A DNA stretch of 64,000 nucleotides from Bifidobacteriaceae bacterium (GTDB lineage Bacteria > Actinomycetota > Actinomycetes > Actinomycetales > Bifidobacteriaceae), in contig JALCQC010000001.1 of NCBI GenBank assembly GCA_022650895.1, positions 62,001-126,000 on the forward strand, given 5' to 3'. Numbering within the stretch: position 1 is the first letter of the stretch; each line of letters starts with the position of its first letter. Below the pieces are notes generated by a model. The model was not told the DNA's origin. It ran no database searches and saw only the letters and a list, made by a program, of their open reading frames with translations. Position numbers and translations under genes: made by a program. Shown in pieces: positions 51,752 through 59,941 of the stretch.

Positions 51752-53056
51752 ATGGCATCAGCGGGCACGTCTTCACGCCAAAATCTGAAAGGTGCTCTTC
51801 GCCGGGTCGCCTATTCCGACAGGGCCTCCGGATTGCTGATGCTGTCCTTCGCTGTGGCGGGTCTGGTATTCGTCAATATTCCTTTCACCGCCGGCCCATT
51901 GCATTACTTCAGTGAGATTACCGTAGGCATTCCCTTCACAAATATCTCCATGCCCATCACCGAGTGGGTGCAGGACGGTTTGCTGACGCTTTTCTTTCTC
52001 GTCGTCGGATTGGATCTCAAGCAGGAGCTGACCACGGGGTCTCTGTCGAATCCGCGCCGTGCCGCCGTTCCCATGCTTGCGGCGGTCGGCGGCATGATCG
52101 TTCCGCCTCTGGTCTTTCTGGCCGTGACATGGGCGATGAGTGGTGGTGTGAGTGATGCTGGGAACGCAGGTGCTGCCGGGACTGTTGGTTCGGGGGCCGC
52201 AGCCTTCGATTTTTCGGTGATCTCACGCGGCTGGCCCGTCCCCACCGCGACTGACATCGCCTTCTCTCTGGCCGTTCTGGCAATTTTTGCAAGGGGGCTT
52301 CCCGGAGCGATCCGCGCTTTTCTCATGACCTTGGCGACGGTCGATGATCTGCTGGGGATTCTGCTCATCGCCGTGTTGTTCTCGTCGTTGCATGAATGGT
52401 ATTGGTTCCTGGGCATCGCTGTGTGTGCCGCGGCATGGTACGTACTGTGTCGGTTCCGCAAGGTTCCATGGTTACTAGTTGCCGCGTTGGGGATTCTTAC
52501 GTGGGTCATGATGTTCGAGGCCGGCATCCACCCCACGCTCTCGGGAGTGCTGGTGGGCCTGCTGACACCTGCTCGTGAAATGCATGGCGAGACCACTCCA
52601 CGAGCCGAGCGCTACCACGACAGACTTGTTCCGCTGTCGTCACTGGTGGCGCTGCCGGTTTTCGCCTTCTTCGCCACCGGAATCAGTCTGCAGGGATTCG
52701 GAATGGGAGTCTTCATGTCCCCTCTGGTGCTGGGTCTTGTGGCGGCGTTGGTGATCGGTAAGCCTGTCGGCATCATGGCAGTGTCGTGGCTTTCTGTACA
52801 CGCGGGACGCTTGAAATTGGCTGACGGTTTGCGGGTGCGTGACCTCATTGGCTTGGCCTGTGCCTGCGGAATCGGTTTCACGGTCTCGTTTCTCATCGCC
52901 TCCCTCGCCTTCAAGGACTCGATCTACACCGGCGAGGCCCGCTTGGCCGTGCTCGTCGGTTCGCTGCTGTCCGCTGTGATTGCTGCCTTCGTACTGCGAT
53001 GGCAGTCGCGGAGATTTGCGTCCCGTTTCGAGCAATCCGAAGTTTTGGGGAGATAA
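51752..53056 (+). CDS. nhaA: Na+/H+ antiporter NhaA
   Basis: The 434-residue membrane protein has about eleven helices. NhaA hallmarks are visible: LLTLFFLVVGLDLKQELTTG, GWPVPTATDIAFSLAVLAIF (with the Asp of the TDIAFS motif) and LATVDDLLGILLIAVLFS (the double-Asp ion site). It exports sodium for protons and helps pH and salt homeostasis. AAGGAG is about ten bases before the ATG. The gene is divergent from the trans-sulfuration gene and monocistronic. Confidence 0.94.
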   Translation: MASAGTSSRQNLKGALRRVAYSDRASGLLMLSFAVAGLVFVNIPFTAGPLHYFSEITVGIPFTNISMPITEWVQDGLLTLFFLVVGLDLKQELTTGSLSNPRRAAVPMLAAVGGMIVPPLVFLAVTWAMSGGVSDAGNAGAAGTVGSGAAAFDFSVISRGWPVPTATDIAFSLAVLAIFARGLPGAIRAFLMTLATVDDLLGILLIAVLFSSLHEWYWFLGIAVCAAAWYVLCRFRKVPWLLVAALGILTWVMMFEAGIHPTLSGVLVGLLTPAREMHGETTPRAERYHDRLVPLSSLVALPVFAFFATGISLQGFGMGVFMSPLVLGLVAALVIGKPVGIMAVSWLSVHAGRLKLADGLRVRDLIGLACACGIGFTVSFLIASLAFKDSIYTGEARLAVLVGSLLSAVIAAFVLRWQSRRFASRFEQSEVLGR

Positions 53057-53138
53057 TGAAAACGGTGTCCGATAACAATCAATGAATGATGAACGGATCA
53101 CATGGGTCCTCGATAGTGATCGAGGTTGAGGAGGAACA

Positions 53139-54164
53139 ATGAGTATGCCAACAACCCCCAATGACGACAAGAGACCGGACAAAGACGCAAAGCCTTCGCT
53201 GGAGGAATCACAGATCACAGAAGGTTCACAGGCCACGGAAGGGTCTCAGCCGACCATGCCGAAGACCCCGCAGATCGATGAGGAGCAAGTCCGACGGGAG
53301 GAGACGAGTGCGCGGGACCGGGCACTGAACCCGGAGGTGGTTTCCGGCGCAAACGCCGCCACCGAGAATGTTGACGAGGATACAGTCGATAACACTTCCA
53401 GTGGCGATGAGCAGCCAAGTCCGCACGGTCTCGGCCAGGTGTACCACCGCGGTCCGGTTGTCCTGCGCGGCAAGATGATCCCCGATGACACCACGTCCGG
53501 CAACCTCCTCAAGGAAGACGAGTCCACCGACTGGCTGCACATGGATCCATGGCGGGTGTTGCGCATCCAGTCCGAGTTCGTAGACGGCTTCGGTGCGCTC
53601 GCGGAGTTGGGCAAGGCGGTGAGTGTATTCGGTTCCGCTCGCACGTCGAGAAAGGATCCTTTCTACAAGGCCGCGGAGCAGATGGGCAAGGATCTTGCAA
53701 AGCATGACGTGGCGGTGATCACCGGTGGAGGCCCTGGCATCATGGAGGCGGCGAACAAGGGCGCTGCCATCGCAGGCGGCACCTCCGTCGGATTGGGAAT
53801 CGAACTTCCCCATGAGCAGGGACTCAATGAGTACGTGAATCTCGGTCTGGTCTTCCGTTACTTCTTCGTGCGTAAGACCATGTTCGTGAAGTATTCGCGC
53901 GGCACCATCGTGTGCCCGGGCGGCTTTGGAACCATGGATGAGCTTTTCGAAATACTCACGCTGGTGCAGACACACAAGGTCAAGTACATGCCGGTCGTTC
54001 TGTTCGGCTCTCAGTATTGGAATGGCCTGCTGAAGTGGGTCACCGGCACGCTGATTCCGGATGGCATGATCTCGGACTTGGATCCGAGTCTCATGTTCAT
54101 CACCGATGATCCCGCTGAAGCGGTTGCTGCAAGCATCGGTGAACTCGCACCTCGGAAGGGCTGA
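53139..54164 (+). CDS. LOG-family protein (cytokinin riboside phosphoribohydrolase type)
   Basis: The 341-residue protein has a polar, disordered N-terminus of about 120 residues and a LOG/TIGR00730 Rossmann domain with VSVFGSARTSRKDPFYKAAE, VITGGGPGIMEAANKGAAIA and the signature IVCPGGFGTMDELFEILTLV. The PGGxGTxxE motif is complete, so hydrolysis of nucleoside 5'-monophosphates is likely. The N-terminal extension is unusual (typical length 180-260). GAGGAGGAACA is just before the ATG. Confidence 0.88.
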   Translation: MSMPTTPNDDKRPDKDAKPSLEESQITEGSQATEGSQPTMPKTPQIDEEQVRREETSARDRALNPEVVSGANAATENVDEDTVDNTSSGDEQPSPHGLGQVYHRGPVVLRGKMIPDDTTSGNLLKEDESTDWLHMDPWRVLRIQSEFVDGFGALAELGKAVSVFGSARTSRKDPFYKAAEQMGKDLAKHDVAVITGGGPGIMEAANKGAAIAGGTSVGLGIELPHEQGLNEYVNLGLVFRYFFVRKTMFVKYSRGTIVCPGGFGTMDELFEILTLVQTHKVKYMPVVLFGSQYWNGLLKWVTGTLIPDGMISDLDPSLMFITDDPAEAVAASIGELAPRKG

Positions 54165-54313
54165 GAACATTTTTTATGGGGGTGTCAACTGCGATGCAGA
54201 AATGGTGATATAGAAGTTGTGGCACAGAAGGTGTGACACAGAAGCGGGGTGGGACAGTTTTTATGTTACACCCCCCTTCGGGATCCCACAGTGGAATCTC
54301 TGAACCGCTTGAT

Positions 54314-54982
54314 TTACTTCTTGAGGGCAATCGCCAAGCCCGTGCCCACTGGCACGAGCGACAAGCTGAAGCGATCATCTTCCTTGAGAGAATCGAGAAT
54401 CTCGCGCAGAACAACTGCCTTTTCACCACGATCGGCAGGATTGACGAGGCCACCGTTGGGGTTTCGGTGCAGAGCGAGTGCATCGGTGATGAAAAGAAGG
54501 CCGCCCTGGTGCAGAAGTCTGGGGGCCATGTCGTAGACCGGCTTGTAATTGACGGCGTCTCCGGCCACAACAATGGCATCGTAGTCATCGGGGTTGAGCT
54601 TGCTGAGGTATTCCTGTGCCGGAACGTTGACGATACGGAGTTTTGTCTTCACACGGTCCTGCAGCCGACCGAAGGTTGCACGCGTGGTGTCTGCGCCCTT
54701 CGCGGTGGAATCGACGACGGTCAGGATGCCTTCGCCGTTCATCGCTTCGATGAGGCGTTCGGTTTCCACCAGGGAGCCGGTGCCGACCAAGATGATCGAC
54801 TCGGCCTTGACGCTCTGCGCCATCACGCTGAGAAAACGTGCCTGGGCGGCGGAACCTTGTGGAAAGCCGGCGTCTGCGCCGCGTCGCCGAGTGTCTTTCA
54901 ACAGGTCGTTTTCGAGACTGATGGATTCTTTTTCGACGAACTGCCACGCCTTGGCGGTGTTCTCAAAGTCTGTGTTATTCAT
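54314..54982 (-). CDS. O-methyltransferase, class I SAM-dependent
   Basis: The 222-residue protein looks like the catechol-O-methyltransferase-type family 3: a SAM-binding segment SIILVGTGSLVETERLIEAM (replacing the common E-I-G-T-G), VVDSTAKGADTTRATFGRLQ and DYDAIVVAGDAVNYKPVYDM for the catalytic Asp region. Substrate unknown. The start ATG follows GAGGAAAC. It is convergent with the LOG gene; the 150 bp between them contains short TGGCACAGAAG/TGACACAGAAG repeats and a weak hairpin. Confidence 0.8.
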   Translation of the reverse strand: MNNTDFENTAKAWQFVEKESISLENDLLKDTRRRGADAGFPQGSAAQARFLSVMAQSVKAESIILVGTGSLVETERLIEAMNGEGILTVVDSTAKGADTTRATFGRLQDRVKTKLRIVNVPAQEYLSKLNPDDYDAIVVAGDAVNYKPVYDMAPRLLHQGGLLFITDALALHRNPNGGLVNPADRGEKAVVLREILDSLKEDDRFSLSLVPVGTGLAIALKK

Positions 54983-55002
54983 GTTTCCTCACTTTACAGG
55001 CG

Positions 55003-55956
55003 TCACGCGGCAGTTTTGGTATGGATGAATTCCTGTTTTTCCTTGTTGGCCTTGATTGCTTTCATGATTTTCCAGATGGAGCCCGAAATATCGATGCCGC
55101 GGGGGCAACGTTGGGTGCAGAGACGTATTCCCTTGCAGGGCCAGATTCCGGCGCTATCATCGATGGCGTCGAAGCGTTCCTGTGTCGCTCCTTCGCGTGA
55201 ATCAAAGATGAACCGGCCGGCTGCCACTGCCGCGGCAGGACCGATGAAGGGGGTTCCCTGCACGTAGATGGGGCAGGCTCCTTCGCATACTCCGCACGCG
55301 ATGCAGTTGGTGAGCTGATCGAAGGCCTCGAGCTCCTCTGGGTGTTGCAGATATTCGAAAACGTTGACCTTCCCATTCGGAAGTGTTCGCAAGGCTCCGG
55401 ATTCCTTCAGATAGGGAGTGAGCCGGCGAATCTGGGAAAACATCGGTTCCAGGTCCACAATGAGGTCACGTACCACGGGAAAAGCGGGCAGGGGAGCTAC
55501 TTCGATGATGTGGGTGCTTGTGGAGTCTGGAGGCTGCGGTGCTGCTTTGTCGTCAAAGGTTGTGGTGATTTTCGTCAGGCAGAGGAGTCGGGGGATTCCG
55601 TTGATGGCGACTGCATCCGATCCGCACATTCCATGTCCGCAGGAATAGCGGAAGGCGAGGCTGGGATCCTGCGTTCTTTTGATGCGGAGCAGACAGTCGA
55701 GCATGTTCGTGTGTTCGGAAACCGTCAAACGATAATCGTGCGTCCACTTTCGGCCTCGGGGCACAGGGGATTTACCGTCCGTCGTCGTGGATCTCGAGGT
55801 CGGTGCCGAGCTTGGCTGTGCTGTTGCGTTCAGTGCAGACGCGTCCGTTGCAGACTTGTCATGCGCAATCGCGTTTGGTGCGGAAGTGTGCGTCTGCGAT
55901 TCCTCGGGGGAAAAGCGATGAACTCGGAGAATGATGTCGTACATTTTTTCACTCAT
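55003..55956 (-). CDS. sdhB: Succinate dehydrogenase/fumarate reductase iron-sulfur subunit
   Basis: The 317-residue protein carries all cluster ligands: the [2Fe-2S] motif YSCGHGMCGSDAVAINGIPR then LLC (third ligand Asp, as in E. coli SdhB), the [4Fe-4S] motif CIACGVCEGACPIY and the last motif CTQRCPRGID. The N-terminus has an insert of about 45 residues rich in Ser/Ala/Thr (residues 15-55). It passes electrons from the flavoprotein. It is five bases downstream of sdhA and transcribed with it. No genes for cytochrome b or membrane anchor subunits are adjacent. Confidence 0.92.
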   Translation of the reverse strand: MSEKMYDIILRVHRFSPEESQTHTSAPNAIAHDKSATDASALNATAQPSSAPTSRSTTTDGKSPVPRGRKWTHDYRLTVSEHTNMLDCLLRIKRTQDPSLAFRYSCGHGMCGSDAVAINGIPRLLCLTKITTTFDDKAAPQPPDSTSTHIIEVAPLPAFPVVRDLIVDLEPMFSQIRRLTPYLKESGALRTLPNGKVNVFEYLQHPEELEAFDQLTNCIACGVCEGACPIYVQGTPFIGPAAAVAAGRFIFDSREGATQERFDAIDDSAGIWPCKGIRLCTQRCPRGIDISGSIWKIMKAIKANKEKQEFIHTKTAA

Positions 55957-55961
55957 CGGTG

Positions 55962-57908
55962 TCAGTAGATCCGTTTCTGCGGAGGGTAATCATCAATGAC
56001 CACGGGCTTGTGGAGAACGGTGCCGTCCGTGGCGGTGAAGGAGTGGGACAGAAAGTGTTCGTCGTCGCGGTCGGGATAGTCTCGGCGGTAAAGGGAGCCA
56101 CGCGACTCCTGGCGGTTCAGGGTTGCCACGGCCATGGCGAGTGCCACATGGACGAGGTTCCGCGCCTCCATGATGGCGCACAGTTCCTGGTTGAAGGTGC
56201 GCGAGGCGTCGTGGAGGGTGAGTCTTTGTGCCCGTGGGATGAAAGTGTTTTCCAGCTGGTCGATGGCGGAGCTGATCGACGTTGCATCGCAGCTCACGCC
56301 GATGTGGGACTCCATCATGATGCCCACATCGTTCATGAGCTTGTAAGGATTGTCGGAAGCCGTCGCGGAGTCGCTGGCGTGGGCGATATCAGCAGAGGTG
56401 GTGTCACCGGAGATGGTGTCTGTAGGGGTGGAGATGGCGGAACCCCTCGCCTGCGAAAGCAACGCGTCGATGCTTGCCGTTCGTGCGGCGAGCGCTGTTG
56501 CAAGAGTCTTGGCCGACGTATTCTGACCCGGCAATGGATGATGGAGACGGAGGGTTTCCGCGATCGAACGGCCTGATCGGGTTCCGAAGACGACGGCGTC
56601 AAGAAGCGAGTTCGCTCCCAGACGGTTTGCTCCGTGAACCGATACGCAGGAACACTCTCCGGCCGCCTTCAGACCTTGGACCGGTGCCGGTTTGGGTTTG
56701 TTTTCCATGATGCAGTAGACCGAACCATCCAGCGATACGGGGATGCCGCCCATGGTGTAGTGGGCCGTGGGCTTGATGGGGATGAGATCCTTCGCGGGGT
56801 CGAGACCCGCGAACTCGCGGACGGTGGAGCAGACTTCGGGCAGGGCTTCTTCGAGTCGTTCCTTTTCGATGGAGCGAAGGTCCAGCCAGACGCAGTCGCG
56901 AGGAGAGTCAGGGGTGAGGGGATCCGCTACTCCTCGTCCTTCGGCCACCTCCTGCTGAATGGCGCGTGCCACCACATCCCGTGCGGCGAGGTCTCCCACG
57001 CCTGGAGCATAGCGTTGCATGAAGGGCTCAAGGTCGCTATTGCGAAGGACACCACCTTCGCCGCGTGCCGCTTCCGAAAGGAGGATTCCCGTGTGCGCCA
57101 AACCGGTGGGATGGAACTGCATGAATTCGATGTCCTCGAGTTGAAGGCCTGCCGCCAAGGCAAGTGCCATGCCGTCACCGGTGAGATCCCATGAATTCGA
57201 AGTGGTGTGATAAACCCTTCCGGCACCTCCGGTTGCCAGGACGACGGATGGGGCTTCGATGGACTGCAATGTTCCGCTTGCCTCCTCCATGGCGACGATG
57301 CCGCAGACGCGGGGAGAGTCGCCGTCAGCGCTGGGGACGTTGAGACCTTCGACGACAAGGTCGGTCACATACCATTCGTCGGCAAAGTGAATGGTGTCGT
57401 ACCGTTGGCATTGTTGCCACAGGGTGTGCAGAATCTGGTGACCGATGCGGTCCGCCGCATAGGCGACCCGTCTCACAGGTTTTTCGCCGTTCGCCGTGTG
57501 TCCGCCGAATTTCCTCTGTGCAATGTGGCCGTCTTCGGTGCGGGAAAAGGCGACGCCGTCGTGTTCGAGTTGGATGACGGTATGTGGTGCTTCCTGTGTC
57601 AGAATCTTCGCAGCGTCCTGGTCGACAAGCCAATCGCCGCCCTTGATGGTGTCTCGGTAATGCCACTGCCAGTTGTCGGGCTCAATGTTTCCGAGACTTG
57701 CGGCGATGCCTCCCTCGGCGGATCCTGTATGCGATCGGAGAGGTTGCACCTTGCTCAGCACCAGCACGGAGGGCATTTCTTCAGGGGAGTGATTCGGCTC
57801 CTGGCTTTTCTCCCATTCACGGACGAGGCCAAGTGCACAGGAGAGGCCGGCGGCTCCCGCTCCGATAATGACGGCATCATAGTGTGAGTTGAGGTGCGAA
57901 TGGGTCAT
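55962..57908 (-). CDS. sdhA: Succinate dehydrogenase/fumarate reductase flavoprotein subunit
   Basis: The protein of 648 residues has the FAD-binding VIIGAGAAGLSCALGLVREW, the covalent FAD histidine region LRSHTGSAEGGIAASLGNIE, and active-site segments FMQFHPTGLAHTGILLSEAA, RGEGG and PTAHYTMGGIPVSLDGSVY. The start at MTHSHLN is chosen because the open frame further upstream (to 58304) overlaps the divergent alkyltransferase gene and has no FAD-protein similarity. An Asp/Thr/Ser-rich insert lies near residues 535-565. The pair with sdhB may reduce fumarate in mixed-acid metabolism. Confidence 0.92.
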   Translation of the reverse strand: MTHSHLNSHYDAVIIGAGAAGLSCALGLVREWEKSQEPNHSPEEMPSVLVLSKVQPLRSHTGSAEGGIAASLGNIEPDNWQWHYRDTIKGGDWLVDQDAAKILTQEAPHTVIQLEHDGVAFSRTEDGHIAQRKFGGHTANGEKPVRRVAYAADRIGHQILHTLWQQCQRYDTIHFADEWYVTDLVVEGLNVPSADGDSPRVCGIVAMEEASGTLQSIEAPSVVLATGGAGRVYHTTSNSWDLTGDGMALALAAGLQLEDIEFMQFHPTGLAHTGILLSEAARGEGGVLRNSDLEPFMQRYAPGVGDLAARDVVARAIQQEVAEGRGVADPLTPDSPRDCVWLDLRSIEKERLEEALPEVCSTVREFAGLDPAKDLIPIKPTAHYTMGGIPVSLDGSVYCIMENKPKPAPVQGLKAAGECSCVSVHGANRLGANSLLDAVVFGTRSGRSIAETLRLHHPLPGQNTSAKTLATALAARTASIDALLSQARGSAISTPTDTISGDTTSADIAHASDSATASDNPYKLMNDVGIMMESHIGVSCDATSISSAIDQLENTFIPRAQRLTLHDASRTFNQELCAIMEARNLVHVALAMAVATLNRQESRGSLYRRDYPDRDDEHFLSHSFTATDGTVLHKPVVIDDYPPQKRIY

Positions 57909-58025
57909 GCTCACGATTCTTGCATTCTCGGCAGACCGGCGTGGCAGATTATTTCGAATCGCGAGCGATGTGTCCGATAGCGGAAAACGGCGGAGAAGGT
58001 CCAGCTGTTCCTTCACAATCAAGGT

Positions 58026-58358
58026 ATGGCGACAGACGAGAAAAGCTTTGCCGAGCGAGTCTACGCTGCGGTTCGTTGCATACCAAAAGGTTCCGTGGCA
58101 ACTTACGGACAGATAGCTCGTAGTATCGGCGCGCCTCGATGTGCGCGACTCGTCGGTTTCGCCCTTCACCGCAACCCCTATCAGGGTGAGGTTCCATGTC
58201 ACCGAGTGGTCTTTGCCGACGGTGGTCTCGCACCCGGCTTTGCCTTTGGTGGCCCGGAGGAGCAACGCGCTCTTCTCGAAGGGGAGGGCGTCGTGTTCTC
58301 TCAAAAGCGTTCATCTCATGACCTTCCGTGCGTGGATCTTTCCGTGTCTCAGTGGTGA
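58026..58358 (+). CDS. MGMT-family (O6-alkylguanine alkyltransferase-like) protein
   Basis: This 110-residue protein is the DNA-binding domain of the alkylguanine alkyltransferase family alone: VYAAVRCIPKGSVATYGQIA, the active-site motif EVPCHRVVFADGGLAPG with the acceptor Cys kept. The N-terminal domain of Ogt/Ada is missing. Most such short proteins are alkyltransferase-like (ATL) proteins with Trp in place of Cys; here Cys is present, so true alkyl transfer is possible. It is divergent from sdhA and its 3' end overlaps dprA by ten bases (opposite strand). Confidence 0.88.
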   Translation: MATDEKSFAERVYAAVRCIPKGSVATYGQIARSIGAPRCARLVGFALHRNPYQGEVPCHRVVFADGGLAPGFAFGGPEEQRALLEGEGVVFSQKRSSHDLPCVDLSVSQW

Positions 58359-59941
58359 GTTTCCGTGTCTACTGTGTTGACCGTGTCTACCTTGTAGGTC
58401 ACGGTTGCCGTGGCTTCAGATGCGTCAGCGGTTCTGGAGGCGGCGGTGCCGAGTCGGAGTCGGGAGTCCTCTCCGATGGTGATTTTTCCCGTGAGTTCAA
58501 GAAGGCCTATCTGTTGATTCAGACTCGTTTCCGTGAGACCCTCGGGAAGAACGTTCTTCGCTGCGGTCGTGGGTGACAGAATCCACGCGAAAAGCTTGGT
58601 TCTGTCAACGGCTCTGAATCTGCGGATGCCCTTCAGAATGATGTGTTGGGTTGCTTGTATGGCGTTGTCTTTGATCTTGCCTTTGTTCTTGTCGTCGCTC
58701 GTCTCCTCTTCCTGCCGTCCGGATTCCAAGGTGCTTTTTGGCACCGCTTCCGGGGTGAGGGGAGAGGGAAGGTACGTCGGGAGGAAGAGCTCGACATCGG
58801 TCAGTGCGGACAGCATCGTCGCTTTTTGTTCCGTTATCAATCTGTTGCATCCGGCGTTGGCGGGAGTGTCGATATTCCCGGGAATTGCCAGCACGCTACG
58901 GCCCAATTCCGCTGCCCACTGTGCGGTGTTGAGGGCACCGGAACGATACCGTGCCTGTGTCACGATGGTGCAATCGCTGAGTGCGGCGATGAGTCGGTTC
59001 CGTGCAAGAAAACGTGAAGCGTAGGGAATGGTATCGGGTGGCAATTCTGATACCAAGGCTCCGCCGCTTGCCACGATCTCGCTGAAAAGGCGTTGGTTGC
59101 GTGATGGTCCCTGGTGACGCAACCCTCCGGCGAAAATCGCGACGGTGGATCCTGAATTCCGTTGGCCCGACACAGTCGCAGGCGTTGTCGCAGCGAGAGC
59201 ACCCCAATGCGCACTGGCATCGATGCCCATGGCACCGCCCGAAACGATGAGGCAGCCGCGCTGCGCCTCCCGCCTGCCTATTTCGTGGGAGCATCGTTCG
59301 CCGTAGTCGTTGGATTCTCGTGAGCCGACCACTGCAAGTACGTTGCGATGCTTGAGAAAGATTGATGCATCGCCTTCGCACCACAGGCAGAGCGGCGGAG
59401 ACGATTGCGTCCTGATGAGAAGATCGTCGAGGCGCTTCGGCCACTGCTCCATGGCGGGGGTGATGAGCTGATAGCGCCCATCGTGGGTGAAATGTTGAAA
59501 AAGCTCTTCAGCGCTTTTGCTGCGGATTGTGTCGTACCGAGCCACCCAGCGCTGCGAGAGTATGAAAAGATTCTGCTCGAGAAACGGGGAGGGACTGACG
59601 TCAATGGCCTCGTATCCTGAGAGCAGCGCGTGGTGAAGTGCGCTGAACTCGTTGCTTGTGCCACTGGATTTCCGAATATCTTTTTCCGTTGTGGTGGGAG
59701 ATGTGGATTCCGTTGAAGTGATTCGCGGCAAGGCGGCTATCGTCTCCATTGTTTTCCGTGCCCCCAGCGTTTTCGAAAGCAGCGTGAGGTAGGGGTCGGG
59801 ACCGTTGGCGCAATAGGCGAGTTGGGCCCATCGGAGGGAGTCCGTGGTAACCACGTCGGGACGTGGGGAGAGTGGTGATGCGGCAGGTGTGGCAGATACG
59901 GCAGATCTGGAAGATCCGGCTGCCTGCGGAGTGTGAGTCAT
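58349..59941 (-). CDS. dprA: DNA-processing protein DprA
   Basis: DprA loads RecA on incoming single-stranded DNA. The Rossmann domain is visible: VLAVVGSRESNDYGERCSHE, LIVSGGAMGIDASAHWGALA and YASRFLARNRLIAALSDCTI, then GALNTAQWAAELGRSVLAIP. A C-terminal winged-helix domain follows after a charged linker (EEETSDDKNKGKIKD). The ATG at 59941 overlaps the comM stop (ATGA) and gives 530 residues; the open frame continues upstream inside comM. It is longer than the usual 300-400 residues due to N-terminal and linker extensions. Confidence 0.9.
   Translation of the reverse strand: MTHTPQAAGSSRSAVSATPAASPLSPRPDVVTTDSLRWAQLAYCANGPDPYLTLLSKTLGARKTMETIAALPRITSTESTSPTTTEKDIRKSSGTSNEFSALHHALLSGYEAIDVSPSPFLEQNLFILSQRWVARYDTIRSKSAEELFQHFTHDGRYQLITPAMEQWPKRLDDLLIRTQSSPPLCLWCEGDASIFLKHRNVLAVVGSRESNDYGERCSHEIGRREAQRGCLIVSGGAMGIDASAHWGALAATTPATVSGQRNSGSTVAIFAGGLRHQGPSRNQRLFSEIVASGGALVSELPPDTIPYASRFLARNRLIAALSDCTIVTQARYRSGALNTAQWAAELGRSVLAIPGNIDTPANAGCNRLITEQKATMLSALTDVELFLPTYLPSPLTPEAVPKSTLESGRQEEETSDDKNKGKIKDNAIQATQHIILKGIRRFRAVDRTKLFAWILSPTTAAKNVLPEGLTETSLNQQIGLLELTGKITIGEDSRLRLGTAASRTADASEATATVTYKVDTVNTVDTETHH

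Noticed and set aside
57909-58304. N-terminal extension of sdhA up to 58304
   Set aside because: It overlaps the well-supported alkyltransferase gene on the other strand and lacks similarity to flavoproteins; the FAD motif follows soon after 57908.
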